DNA of 37,483 nucleotides from an uncultured Chromatiaceae bacterium. GTDB lineage: Bacteria; Pseudomonadota; Gammaproteobacteria; Enterobacterales; Alteromonadaceae. How positions within the stretch are numbered: position 1 is the first letter of the stretch; every line of letters starts with the position of its first letter. The stretch spans positions 1-37,483 of the forward strand of contig CALJUX010000046.1 in assembly GCA_937978655.1 (NCBI GenBank), in the 5' to 3' direction. The notes under the pieces were generated by a model. The model saw nothing but the letters and a program-made list of their open reading frames with translations, ran no database searches and was not told where the DNA came from. A program made the translations under genes and the position numbers. Shown piece after piece: positions 8,369 through 17,223 of this stretch.

Positions 8369-10183
8369 TTAATTCGCGATGACATTTTCTTCGTGTTGCT
8401 GCAATGCCCACAAGGCGGCATAACGGCCTTGTTGCGCCAGTAATTCAGCATGGCTGCCGCTTTCCACCAGCTGGCCTTGCTCCAGCACCAGAATGCGGTC
8501 GCAATCGACGATCGTCGATAAACGATGGGCAATCACCAGTGCGGTATGTTCACGCGCAGCGGCGCGAATGGCGGCCATGACCGCCTGTTCGCTGTGACTG
8601 TCGAGGGCCGAAGTGGCTTCATCAAAAATCAACACCGGGCTGCGTTTGAGTAAAGCCCGCGCGATGGCAATGCGTTGTTTTTCGCCACCTGACACTTTTA
8701 AGCCGCGCTCGCCAACTAAAGTGGCGTCGCCCTCTGGCAACTGATTAATAAATTCACGCAGGTGTGCCGCGTCAATCACCGCATCGATGTCGGCGTCTGT
8801 TGCCTCCGGCCGGCCGTAGGCAATGTTGGCGCGGATACTTTGGTTAAACAGCACGGTGTCCTGTGGCACTATCGCGATGTTGCGGCGCAGGCTATCGAGC
8901 GTGACATTGCGGATATCCTGACCGTCGAGCAGAATTTCGCCACGCTGTAAGTCGTAAAAGCGGTACAGTAGTCGCGCCAGCGTACTTTTACCGGCGCCTG
9001 AGCTGCCAACAATCGCCACGCGCTGGCCGGGTTCAATACGAAAACTCAGGCCGTTCAGAATGGGGCGCTGCGGCTGATAAGCAAAGCCGACGTCACGAAA
9101 TTCAATCCGTGCTTGCTGCAGTTGTAACGCTGTCGCGTCGGGGGCATCGGCAATCAGCGGTGCCCGTTTTAATAAGCCGAGCATGTTCTCAAGGTCGGTT
9201 AAGGCGCGGCGAATTTCCCGGTAAACAAAACCAAGAAAATTCAGCGGCATAAACAGCTGCAGCATATAAGCGTTGACCATTGCCAAATCCCCCAGCGTCA
9301 GCGCTTTGCCGGCAACGCCTTGCGCGGCTAGCAGCATCATCAGCGTCATCGCCAAAGCGATAATAAGCGCCTGACCAGAGTTTAACAAAAACAATGACAT
9401 GCGATTTTGCAGCCGGGCCTTTTCCCAGGCAGCCAGCGACTCGTCATAGCGGCTGGCTTCATGTTGTTCGTTGTTAAAGTATTTGACCGTTTCATAGTTC
9501 AGCAGGCTGTCGACGGCCTGGGTATTGGTGCTGGAATCGGCCTGATTGGCGGCGCGGATAAATTGATTGCGCCACTCGGTAACCCGCACCGTGAACAGGA
9601 TATAAATCGCCACGGCGACAGCGGTGATCACTGCATACCAGACCGAAAACAGGTTCCAGAAAATCAGCGCCACCAGCACAATTTCCAGCACAGTCGGCAC
9701 AATGTTAAACATCAGAAAGCGCATCAGAAACGACAGGCCATTGGTGCCGCGTTCAATATCCCGGCTGATGCCACCGGTCTGCCGGTCCAGATGAAAACCC
9801 AGCTCCAGCCGGTGTAAATGCATAAAAACTTTCAGTCCCAGTGCGCGCATCGCATGTTCGGTCACCCGGCCAAACAAGGCATCGCGCACTTCACCAAATA
9901 ACACCGAACCAAAGCGCAACAGGCCATAACCTAAAATCAGCCAGAGTGGCAGCAGCGCTGCATTATTCAGGCTAGGGTCGAGCGCATCGATGATGAGCTT
10001 TAAGCCATAAGGCAGCGCCAGCGTGGCGGCTTTGGCGGCGATCAGGGCCAGAATGGCGCCTGTGACATGCCAGGGAAAAGCGGCGAAATAAGGTCGCATA
10101 TAACGAATCGTTTCGCTGAGGCTGGCCGCTTCGGGGCGGCGGCTCGGTTCAGGTTGTTTGGCGGTAGATCGCATGCCGCGCAT
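8369..10183 (-). CDS. Atm1-type ABC exporter (fused permease-ATPase)
   Basis: A homodimeric half-transporter of the inner membrane. The 604-residue protein has an exporter transmembrane domain (about 38-325, six helices) and a C-terminal ATPase with Walker A GSSGAGKST (393-401), signature VSGGEKQ (497-503) and Walker B LIFDEATSALD. The segment LLNYETVKYFNNE (227-239) is a hallmark of the Atm1/ABCB7/HMT1 group, which exports glutathione-linked sulfur or metal conjugates; that substrate is family knowledge and not shown here. GAAGGA 7 nt before ATG 10183 supports the start. No adjacent metal or glutathione gene is seen. ppnP lies upstream on the same strand, but a strong palindromic terminator separates them. 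Confidence 0.92.
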   Translation of the reverse strand: MRGMRSTAKQPEPSRRPEAASLSETIRYMRPYFAAFPWHVTGAILALIAAKAATLALPYGLKLIIDALDPSLNNAALLPLWLILGYGLLRFGSVLFGEVRDALFGRVTEHAMRALGLKVFMHLHRLELGFHLDRQTGGISRDIERGTNGLSFLMRFLMFNIVPTVLEIVLVALIFWNLFSVWYAVITAVAVAIYILFTVRVTEWRNQFIRAANQADSSTNTQAVDSLLNYETVKYFNNEQHEASRYDESLAAWEKARLQNRMSLFLLNSGQALIIALAMTLMMLLAAQGVAGKALTLGDLAMVNAYMLQLFMPLNFLGFVYREIRRALTDLENMLGLLKRAPLIADAPDATALQLQQARIEFRDVGFAYQPQRPILNGLSFRIEPGQRVAIVGSSGAGKSTLARLLYRFYDLQRGEILLDGQDIRNVTLDSLRRNIAIVPQDTVLFNQSIRANIAYGRPEATDADIDAVIDAAHLREFINQLPEGDATLVGERGLKVSGGEKQRIAIARALLKRSPVLIFDEATSALDSHSEQAVMAAIRAAAREHTALVIAHRLSTIVDCDRILVLEQGQLVESGSHAELLAQQGRYAALWALQQHEENVIAN

Positions 10184-10250
10184 AGCAAATCCTTCAAAAA
10201 GCGGGTCATTGATGCGCTATTGTGCCTGTTTTTTCCGGCCGCTGAAAAAC

Positions 10251-10276
10251 AAAATCCCGGCCGGGGCCGGGATTTT
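10251..10276 (-). terminator. Palindromic terminator of ppnP
   Basis: A 26-nt near-perfect palindrome, AAAATCCCGGCC / GGCCGGGATTTT around GG. The outer A and T tracts make it work in either direction; it follows the ppnP stop by 23 nt. Confidence 0.85.
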
Positions 10277-10299
10277 CACGGATTGTTGCGCTCGCCACA

Positions 10300-10584
10300 T
10301 CAATCAGCATAAGTACATAAGTAAGCGGTGTCCTGACTGACTTTGAGCTGGAACTTCTGCCCGGCCGCCACGGCAAAGGACTGACCACGCTGGAAGGTTT
10401 GCCACTGGCTTTCGCCTGGCAGTAACACGGTCAGGGCGCCGCTGACAATGGTCAGCACTTCATGCTGACTGGTGCCGAATTCATATTCACCCGGCGCCAT
10501 CACGCCGACGGTAGCCGGCAACTGCTCACCGGCAAAAGCGATGGATGTCACTTTGCCATCAAAATACTGATTTACTTTAAACAT
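10300..10584 (-). CDS. ppnP: Pyrimidine/purine nucleoside phosphorylase (PpnP/YaiE, DUF1255)
   Basis: A small cupin-fold enzyme that phosphorolyses several nucleosides to base and ribose 1-phosphate. The 94-residue product matches the PpnP layout: NQYFDGKVTSIAF at the N-terminus, VGVMAPGEYEFGTS, the ISGAL-like VSGALTVLLPG, and the C-terminal AYLCTY. Length equals E. coli PpnP (94). An upstream in-frame extension to 10635 is rejected, because GAGG sits 5 nt before ATG 10584 and homologues begin there. It is transcribed divergently from the diguanylate cyclase gene. Confidence 0.93.
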   Translation of the reverse strand: MFKVNQYFDGKVTSIAFAGEQLPATVGVMAPGEYEFGTSQHEVLTIVSGALTVLLPGESQWQTFQRGQSFAVAAGQKFQLKVSQDTAYLCTYAD

Positions 10585-10800
10585 AAGAGCCTCTGTTTCG
10601 ATAGATTTACCGCAGTAAACCTGAAAAGCCGCCAACTGGGAAGAGAAATGTAGATGTTTGGATGGCTGAAATGTTTTGCAATTGCTTTCAGCCGGCAGTT
10701 GCCGGAATTGGCACTGTTGTTCAGAAGGGGCTGTGCTAGTATCAGCAAATTAAACGCTTACAAATATACGTCCAGCCGCACAGTTGATGACGGGAGAGTT

Positions 10801-12153
10801 ATGCCAAAGGATCCCAACCAAGCCGGACATTTGCCCGCGATGTCGTATCAGGCGCTGGGCAACTATCTGGATTTGCTGCTGGACATGATTTGTGTGGTCA
10901 ACCAGCAAGGCGAGTTTGTGTACGTCAGCGCCAGTGCTGAGCGTATTCTGGGGTATCAGGTCAGCGAACTGCTGGGCCAGCCGATGATTGCGTTTGTCTG
11001 GCCAGAGGACCGGGAGCGCACGCTGGCGCAAGCCGCGCTGGTGATGGCCGGGACGGCGGGGCCCCATTTTGACAATCGTTACCGGCGTAAAGATGGCACA
11101 GCGGTGCATTTGTCCTGGTCTGCACGCTGGTCGGCCGCCGATCAGGTGAGGGTGGCCGTGGCGCGGGATATCACCGATATCCGTCAGGCGCAGGCCCGGC
11201 AAAAAGCGCTTTACGCTATTTCTGAAGCCGCCCAGCACAGCACTGATTTAGCGCAGCTGTATCAGCATGTTGCGGCTATTGTGGCGGCATTGTTGCCGGT
11301 GTGTCAGTTTGTGATTGCCTTGCCACAGCCGGATTCGGCGCAGTGGGAGGTGCGTTATCAGCAACAATGGAGCCTGCCCGGTGCGTCGGACGCGACAACG
11401 TTGCCGGCGATCCGGGATTTGTGCCACGAAGTTGCGCAAGTACCGCCGCTGCAACAGATCAGCTCCGGGCTGGCCGCTGGCTGGCTGGGCTTGCCGCTGA
11501 AAGACGGCGCAGAGTTGCTGGGGTTGTTGTTATTGCATCCCGGCGCTACCCGGCAATACAGCGGTGCAGACATCGAACTGCTCAGTTATGTCACGGCGCA
11601 GGTGGCGGCCGCTGTCGCCCGTAAAACTATGTTGTTGCGGCTGCAGCAGCTGGCGTTGTACGACAGTCTGACCGGTCTTGCCAACCGGACTTTGCTGCTG
11701 GACCGCTTGCAGTCTGCGCTGCAACGGGCGTCGCGCGAACAAACGCCACTGGCGTTGTTGTATCTGGATCTGGACCGCTTTAAGCAGGTCAATGACAGTT
11801 TCGGCCATCAGGTGGGAGATCAGCTACTGCAACAAACGGCGCAACGGGTGTTGCATGCGGTACGCCAGACGGACACTGTGGCCCGGTTTGGCGGCGATGA
11901 ATTTGTGGTGTTGCTGGAGCAGCTTGATCTGCCACAGACGGCGCTGAAGCTGGCAGAAAAAATCCGACAGGCGCTTAATCCGCCGTTTCTGCTGGAGGGA
12001 CAGTCGTTTCAGATCGCACCCAGTATTGGCGTGGCGTTGTTTCCGGATCATGGTGCCGACAGCCGTCAGTTGTTACTGCGTGCCGACGTCGCGATGTACA
12101 GCGCCAAACATCGGGGTGGAAATCAGGTAGTGCAGGCCGGCGAGGCCAACTGA
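10801..12153 (+). CDS. PAS-GAF-GGDEF diguanylate cyclase
   Basis: Predicted soluble sensor that makes c-di-GMP from two GTP. The 450-residue protein has a PAS domain with PAC (about 17-130, FVYVSASAERILGY, RRKDGT, ARDITD), a GAF-like region (about 135-275), and a GGDEF domain (about 283-445) with DSLTGLANR, LDLDRFKQVNDSFGHQVGD and an intact active site GGDEF at 364-368. RQTD (355-358), five residues before GGDEF, is a complete RxxD inhibitory site, so product inhibition is expected. No EAL, no signal peptide and no transmembrane helix are seen. I choose ATG 10801 with GGGAGAG just upstream; the in-frame ATG at 10654 would add 49 residues of unlikely sequence. Confidence 0.93.
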   Translation: MPKDPNQAGHLPAMSYQALGNYLDLLLDMICVVNQQGEFVYVSASAERILGYQVSELLGQPMIAFVWPEDRERTLAQAALVMAGTAGPHFDNRYRRKDGTAVHLSWSARWSAADQVRVAVARDITDIRQAQARQKALYAISEAAQHSTDLAQLYQHVAAIVAALLPVCQFVIALPQPDSAQWEVRYQQQWSLPGASDATTLPAIRDLCHEVAQVPPLQQISSGLAAGWLGLPLKDGAELLGLLLLHPGATRQYSGADIELLSYVTAQVAAAVARKTMLLRLQQLALYDSLTGLANRTLLLDRLQSALQRASREQTPLALLYLDLDRFKQVNDSFGHQVGDQLLQQTAQRVLHAVRQTDTVARFGGDEFVVLLEQLDLPQTALKLAEKIRQALNPPFLLEGQSFQIAPSIGVALFPDHGADSRQLLLRADVAMYSAKHRGGNQVVQAGEAN

Positions 12154-12171
12154 GTGCCGCTGTATCTGCAT

Positions 12172-12204
12172 AAAAAACGCCGGCTGTTGCCGGCGTTGTT
12201 TTTT
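12172..12204. terminator. Bidirectional terminator between convergent genes
   Basis: AACGCCGGC / GCCGGCGTT 9-bp stem with a TGTT loop, A-run before and GTTTTTT after. It serves the cyclase gene rightward and the decarboxylase gene leftward. Confidence 0.88.
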
Positions 12205-12220
12205 ACGGTGTTAACTTGAT

Positions 12221-14485
12221 TCAGACTTTGACACAGTCGACGTAATACACCAGCTTGCCGTCCTGCTGCATGGTGCTGAGACCATGAATGTAAGTCTCAA
12301 AACCCGGGAACTTGTGGTTAAATTCGCGGGCGAACTTCAGGTAGCTGACGATAGTCTCGTTAAAGACTTCGCCTGGCACCAACAGCGGAATGCCTGGTGG
12401 ATATGGCGTCAGCATCACGGCGGTAATACGGCCGGTTAACTCATCCAGCGGCACCCGTTCAATGCGTTTGTGTGCCATGCGGGCAAAAGCATCGGCTGGT
12501 TTCATCGCCGGTACCATTTCAGATAAATACATCTCTGTCGTCAGCTTGGCGATGTTATTGGCTTTATAGATTTCGTGGATTTGGTCACACAAATCTTTTA
12601 AACCAATGCGTTCATATTGCGGGAATTTGGCGATAAATTCCGGCAATACCCGCCACAGTGGCGCATTTTTGTCGTAATCGTCTTTAAACTGCTGCAGCGC
12701 TGTGACCATGGTATTCCAGCGGCCTTTGGTGATGCCGATGGTGAACATGATAAAAAACGAGTACAGACCGGTTTTTTCAATGACCACGCCATGTTCAGCT
12801 AAGTACTTAGCGACAATCGCCGCCGGAATACCGCTATCGGAGAAGTTACCGTCGACGTTTAAGCCCGGCGTCAAAATAGTGGCTTTGATTGGGTCCAGCA
12901 GGTTAAAGCCTTCGGCGATATCGCCAAAACCGTGCCAGTTTTCGTCGGCGTGTAACATCCAGGATGCGCGTTCATCCAGGCCTTCGTCAGTTAAATCATC
13001 CGGGCCCCAGACGCGGAACCACCAGTCGTCGCCGTATTCCTGGTCGACTTTACGCATGGCACGGCGAAATTCCAGTGCTTCGTCTAACGATTCTTCCACC
13101 AGCGCCGTGCCGCCTGGCGCTTCCATCATGGCTGCGGCCACGTCACAAGAGGCGATAATGGCGTATTGCGGGCTGGTGGAGGTGTGCATCAGGTAGGCTT
13201 CGTTAAACAGATGCGTATCAAGTTTATTCTGATTGGCGTCCTGCACCAGGATTTGCGAAGCCTGGGAGATACCCGCCAGTAATTTGTGGGTCGACTGGGT
13301 GGCGAACACCATCGAAGTATCACAACGTGGCCGGCCTTCACCAATGGCGTGGTAATCGCCGTAGAAGTCGTGGAAAGCCGCGTGTGGTAACCAGGCTTCG
13401 TCAAAGTGCAGCGTTTCAATTTCACCGTCGAGCAGGGTTTTAATCTCTTCGACGTTATACAAAATACCGTCATAGGTACTTTGCGTGATAGTCAGCACCC
13501 GTGGTTTGACGTTTGGATCTTTGGCCAGAATTTCGCGGATAAAAGGGTTGGCTTCCATCTTGCGACGAATAGTCGCAGGTTCAAATTCGCTGCGTGGGAT
13601 AGGGCCAATGATGCCGTAGTGATTGCGGGTTGGCATCAGGAACACCGGCACCGCGCCTGTCATCATAATGGCGTGCAAAATCGATTTGTGGCAGTTGCGG
13701 TCAACGACGACGATATCACCCGGCGCGACTGTGCTGTTCCAGACGATTTTGTTCGATGTAGAGGTGCCGTTGGTAACGAAAAACAAATGGTCGCAGTTAA
13801 AAATCCGCGCCGCGTTGCGTTCAGACGCTGCCACCGGGCCGGTGTGATCCAGTAACTGGCCCAGCTCGTCGACGGCGTTACAGACGTCGGCGCGCAGCAT
13901 GTTTTCACCAAAAAACTGGTGGAACATGCGGCCAACCGGCGATTTTAAAAAGGCGACACCACCGGAGTGGCCAGGACAGTGCCAGGAGTAAGAACCATCC
14001 TGCGCATAATGGGTCAGGGCGCGGAAAAATGGCGGCGCCAGGCCGTCGAGGTAACTTTTCGCTTCACGGATAATGTGACGCGCGACGAACTCCGGCGTGT
14101 CTTCATGCATGTGAATAAAGCCATGCAGTTCGCGCAGAATGTCGTTCGGAATATGCCGCGCGGTGCGGGTTTCGCCATACAGGTAAATCGGAATATCCGG
14201 GTTGCGGTGACGGATTTGCTCAACAAAACTGCGCAGCTGGCTCAACACCGATTGGGCTTCTTCAGCACTGCCGCTGCCAAATTCTTCATCGTCGATGGAC
14301 AGAATAAAACCGGCTGCCCGGCTTTGTTGCTGGGCGAAGGAGGTTAAATCGCCATAGCTGGTATAGCCAACCACATCCATGCCGGCCGCTTCGATGGCGC
14401 TGGCCAGTTCGCGGATGCCGGATCCGCTGGTGTTTTCAGAGCGGAAATCTTCATCGATGATCACAATAGGAAAATAAAAACGCAT
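12221..14485 (-). CDS. Orn/Lys/Arg decarboxylase (class III PLP amino-acid decarboxylase)
   Basis: PLP-dependent decarboxylase of the AdiA/CadA/LdcA family, which yields agmatine, cadaverine or putrescine and consumes a proton. The 754-residue protein (family about 710-755) has an N-terminal wing domain (about 1-140), SYSWHCPGHSGG (165-176), the phosphate-binding TNGTSTSNK (238-246), HFDEAW (360-365, Asp362 to the pyridine nitrogen), and the Schiff-base lysine in QSTHK (Lys401). The GLYSFF and ITKGRW blocks resemble pseudomonad LdcA-type lysine/arginine enzymes more than E. coli AdiA, by memory of those sequences. Substrate is therefore undecided. GAGGAA 6 nt before ATG 14485 fixes the start. 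Solitary, with no adjacent antiporter such as AdiC or CadB. Confidence 0.93.
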   Translation of the reverse strand: MRFYFPIVIIDEDFRSENTSGSGIRELASAIEAAGMDVVGYTSYGDLTSFAQQQSRAAGFILSIDDEEFGSGSAEEAQSVLSQLRSFVEQIRHRNPDIPIYLYGETRTARHIPNDILRELHGFIHMHEDTPEFVARHIIREAKSYLDGLAPPFFRALTHYAQDGSYSWHCPGHSGGVAFLKSPVGRMFHQFFGENMLRADVCNAVDELGQLLDHTGPVAASERNAARIFNCDHLFFVTNGTSTSNKIVWNSTVAPGDIVVVDRNCHKSILHAIMMTGAVPVFLMPTRNHYGIIGPIPRSEFEPATIRRKMEANPFIREILAKDPNVKPRVLTITQSTYDGILYNVEEIKTLLDGEIETLHFDEAWLPHAAFHDFYGDYHAIGEGRPRCDTSMVFATQSTHKLLAGISQASQILVQDANQNKLDTHLFNEAYLMHTSTSPQYAIIASCDVAAAMMEAPGGTALVEESLDEALEFRRAMRKVDQEYGDDWWFRVWGPDDLTDEGLDERASWMLHADENWHGFGDIAEGFNLLDPIKATILTPGLNVDGNFSDSGIPAAIVAKYLAEHGVVIEKTGLYSFFIMFTIGITKGRWNTMVTALQQFKDDYDKNAPLWRVLPEFIAKFPQYERIGLKDLCDQIHEIYKANNIAKLTTEMYLSEMVPAMKPADAFARMAHKRIERVPLDELTGRITAVMLTPYPPGIPLLVPGEVFNETIVSYLKFAREFNHKFPGFETYIHGLSTMQQDGKLVYYVDCVKV

Positions 14486-14883
14486 GGGCGGTTCCTCAAC
14501 AGGGACTCCACAATGGGAGCAGCACCTGGCTGCACAGATATGCAGTTTGGTATGGCAATTCAGGTTTGAAATTTGCTTCGGCTGACCCGGCGCCTGGCCT
14601 GGTCGGAAAACCTGCACAAGATACCTGAAATCTGGTTTTTTTCCAGTGAAAATCTGATGAAAGCGGCAAATTGGTGCAATTGGCTGGCCTGTGGTGCGCA
14701 GCAGGCCGGCAGCGCCTTTGGCCACAGTTCGGCTTGTTCATAGATATGCGCATTTTATGGGTCAACATGCAGTTGCTGACAGCCGCAATGGTTGTTGCGG
14801 AAATTGACTGCACGGGCGTTGATTTGACACTTTTTTCACATCCGCTTTGCCACAGTCGGTGGCAGTGAAAAAGGAGCTGAATC
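14486..14883. other. 398-bp divergent intergenic region
   Basis: Holds no credible coding sequence. It carries a promoter candidate for the decarboxylase at 14737-14765, which implies a leader of about 245 nt. That leader contains only modest hairpins (for example GCAGC/GCTGC just before the ribosome site) and no clear terminator or known riboswitch. Near the right edge TTGACA (14824-14829) could be a -35 for the DJ-1-like gene, but no good -10 follows. AAGGAG precedes the ATG at 14884. Confidence 0.7.
14737..14765 (-). promoter_or_regulatory. Putative sigma-70 promoter of the decarboxylase gene
   Basis: On the minus strand TTGACC (14760-14765; 5 of 6), 17 nt, TATGAA (14737-14742; 4 of 6). 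It points at the decarboxylase ATG about 250 nt away. Confidence 0.45.
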
Positions 14884-15996
14884 ATGTGGAAAAAAATCTT
14901 GCGGGCCTTCGCGGTTGGGTTGGTACTGCTGTTGCTGTGTGGTGCCGGGACTGGCTGGTGGTTGGCAGGTCTGTTTGACGCTGAAGTGGATAAGGTCGCC
15001 TTAGCGCAGACTGTACCGGCGCAAGTCCCATATCTGCAGCATTTGCCGCCTGCCAGCCGCGGTAAAGTGCTGACGGTGGTCAGCAGCACGGCAGTGTATC
15101 CGGCGGCAAAAGTTGATGGCAAATTGAAAAAAACGGGCTTTGAACTGACCGAACTTGCCCGGTTTTATTGGGTGCTGCGCGCCAATGGTTTTGCCGTGGA
15201 TATCGCAAGCCCACAAGGCGGCGCTGCACCGCAGGTGCTGGATGACGACGATATGGCAGAATATGACTACAGCTTTTTAAATGACCCACAAAGCAGTGGG
15301 CAGGCCCGCAACACTTTGAAACTGGCCGATGTTGATGCGGCCGATTATCAGGCGATTTATTTTGTCGGCGGTAAAGGCGCCATGTATGACTTCCCGCAAA
15401 ACCCTGAGATCCGCCGGCTGTTGCAGCAGATGCTGGCGGCACAAAAACTGATTGTGGCGGTCTGTCATGGCCCGGCGGCTTTGCTGGCGCTTGATTCCGC
15501 CAATGGCCCATCTTTCCTTGCCGGCAAAAAACTGACCGCTTTTACCAATGCTGAAGAGCTGCTGCTGATGCCGGATGCAGCGCAGCGCTTTGATGTTCTG
15601 CTGCAAAGTGCGTTACAGCAACAAGGCGCCGCCTTTGACGCCGGCCCTCGTTATCTGCCCAATCTGGTGGTTGACGGCAACTTGCTGACCGGTCAGAACC
15701 CCTGGTCGGTCTGGCAACTGGCAGAAGCCACAGTGCGCGCGCTGGGCGTGACGCCGGTGCCGCGGCCTGTGACTGGCGAAGAACAGGCGATGTTGTTGCT
15801 GAAACTGCAGGCAGAGCAGGGTACCGCTGCCGCGACTGCGCAGGTGCCGCACTTGCTGCGGCAAGGCCCGCTGCAGCGCGATTTATTGCTGATGATGGCA
15901 CTGGTATCTGCGATGGCCGGCGACTGGACCGAGAGCTGGCAGCGACTGCAGCTGGCCGTTGCCGTCAAAGCGCAACAGCAGGAGGCGGCAGAATGA
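14884..15996 (+). CDS. Membrane-anchored DJ-1/PfpI (type 1 glutamine amidotransferase-like) protein
   Basis: The 370-residue protein has an N-terminal hydrophobic anchor (about 9-30) preceded by lysines, then a DJ-1/PfpI domain of the Hsp31-like subgroup (about 60-290). Visible landmarks are KKTGFELTELARFYW with the conserved Glu90, IYFVGGKGAMYDFP (158-171) and the nucleophile elbow AVCHGPAAL with Cys194-His195. The family includes glyoxalase III and deglycase-like or chaperone activities. A C-terminal tail of about 80 residues (290-370) has no recognisable domain. AAGGAG lies just before ATG 14884. It overlaps the next gene by 4 nt (ATGA), so they are co-translated. Periplasmic orientation of the catalytic domain is inferred from the signal-anchor. 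Confidence 0.88.
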   Translation: MWKKILRAFAVGLVLLLLCGAGTGWWLAGLFDAEVDKVALAQTVPAQVPYLQHLPPASRGKVLTVVSSTAVYPAAKVDGKLKKTGFELTELARFYWVLRANGFAVDIASPQGGAAPQVLDDDDMAEYDYSFLNDPQSSGQARNTLKLADVDAADYQAIYFVGGKGAMYDFPQNPEIRRLLQQMLAAQKLIVAVCHGPAALLALDSANGPSFLAGKKLTAFTNAEELLLMPDAAQRFDVLLQSALQQQGAAFDAGPRYLPNLVVDGNLLTGQNPWSVWQLAEATVRALGVTPVPRPVTGEEQAMLLLKLQAEQGTAAATAQVPHLLRQGPLQRDLLLMMALVSAMAGDWTESWQRLQLAVAVKAQQQEAAE

Positions 15997-17216
15997 CACA
16001 GCTCTTACCTTGGCGTTGTGTGCTGGTGCTGCTGGTTCTGGTGCAATTGGCGGGGTGTGGCGTAGCGAATAATCTGCGGCTGCGTCAGGCCAATGACAAC
16101 CTGACGATGCAATGGACTGCGCCTGCGCCTACTGCACAATTACAGGCAGAGTTTTCCGGTTATCGGCCTTTTATTCGGGTCCGCGTTAATGCACAGACTG
16201 AACTCAGGTTGTTGGTTGATTCTGGCGCTGCATTCAGCGTACTTTGGGACACCGCTGCGGTCCGGCGATTACAGCTTCAACGGGGTTACCCGCTGGCTGT
16301 TGGCGGCTTTGGTACTGCGGCTGACTCCGCCGCCTATCAATCGGTATTGTCATCACTGGAAGTCGGGCCGGCCCGGTTTAGCGAAGTTCAGGTGGCGTTA
16401 GTGCCGCGTGCCGGCACCGGCTACTTTTTACAACCAGAGGAAGCGGTGTTTGATGGGGTGATGGGGTATGATCTGATGCGGCATTTTAGCTGGGAGTTTG
16501 ACCGGCTCCATGGGCGCATTCAATTGTCGTCTTTGCCTTATGTGCCAAAGCCCACAGAGCTGATGCAACCGTTTGAGATCAACTGGCGAAAAGTGGTGGT
16601 GAAAAGCCAGATCCAGCTCAACAGCAAGGTGCGGCTGGCGCAAGATTTGCTGCTGGACACCGGCAGCCGGCATTTTCTGAAGATCAATGCTTTGTATCTG
16701 CAGGAACATCAGCTGCGTCTGGACGGCCCGTTGCGTGACGGTGCTGATTTTGGTTTGAGCGGCCGACATGCCAATCAACGCGGCGAGATCATCAGCTTAC
16801 AGCTGGGATCACAGCATTTGGCGCCGGTGCCGGTGAATCTGATGTCGGCAGATGATGCGGATGACTGGTGGGTGCTTGGCAGCGGTGTGCTGATGCAGCA
16901 CCGGCTGGTGCTGGATTATCTCAGTGCACAATGGTTGATCCAGCCCCAGCATGCTGCGCCTTATCAGGCGCGGAGCAATCTGACTGGCCTGGAACTGCGC
17001 AAACTAAGCAGTGGCTTTTTTATCGTCCGGGACAACCTGAACCCGCAATTACAAGGGTGGCTGGCGCCCGGAGATCAGCTGGTGCAGATCGCAGGTCTGG
17101 CGGCCACGGCAGTGGATGAATGGCGCTGGATAGAACTGAGCAGCAGCGCTGGCAGCTTGCAGCTTTGCAAAGCGGCGACCATACCGGATTGCCGCGACAT
17201 CCGCTTGTCGCCCTGA
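15993..17216 (+). CDS. Retropepsin-like aspartyl protease lipoprotein with C-terminal PDZ-like region
   Basis: The 407-residue protein has a signal peptide with lipobox LAGC (Cys22). It has two aspartyl-protease-type segments: LLVDSGAAFSVLW (DSG at 76-78) and LLLDTGSRHFLK (DTG at 222-224). Each sits in its own lobe, so one chain could supply both catalytic aspartates, unlike homodimeric retropepsins. The C-terminus (about 330-400, GFFIVRDNLNP, GWLAPGDQLVQIAG) reads as a PDZ-like domain. Its start overlaps the stop of the DJ-1-like gene (ATGA). An envelope protease acting with the DJ-1-like protein on damaged proteins is a positional inference; no substrate is indicated. Confidence 0.85.
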   Translation: MTQLLPWRCVLVLLVLVQLAGCGVANNLRLRQANDNLTMQWTAPAPTAQLQAEFSGYRPFIRVRVNAQTELRLLVDSGAAFSVLWDTAAVRRLQLQRGYPLAVGGFGTAADSAAYQSVLSSLEVGPARFSEVQVALVPRAGTGYFLQPEEAVFDGVMGYDLMRHFSWEFDRLHGRIQLSSLPYVPKPTELMQPFEINWRKVVVKSQIQLNSKVRLAQDLLLDTGSRHFLKINALYLQEHQLRLDGPLRDGADFGLSGRHANQRGEIISLQLGSQHLAPVPVNLMSADDADDWWVLGSGVLMQHRLVLDYLSAQWLIQPQHAAPYQARSNLTGLELRKLSSGFFIVRDNLNPQLQGWLAPGDQLVQIAGLAATAVDEWRWIELSSSAGSLQLCKAATIPDCRDIRLSP

Positions 17217-17223
17217 CGGCGTG

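Noticed and set aside
10654..10800. N-terminal extension of the diguanylate cyclase to ATG 10654
   Set aside because: No ribosome site for it, composition unlike a protein N-terminus, and GGGAGAG directly before ATG 10801.
14824..14852. TTGACA upstream of the DJ-1-like gene as a promoter
   Set aside because: The -35 is perfect, but the hexamer 17 nt later (TTGCCA) is a poor -10.
14496..15122. Minus-strand 208-codon open frame across the decarboxylase leader and the DJ-1-like gene
   Set aside because: Antisense to a clear gene for much of its length, low-complexity Thr/Ser/Pro composition, no recognisable motif.
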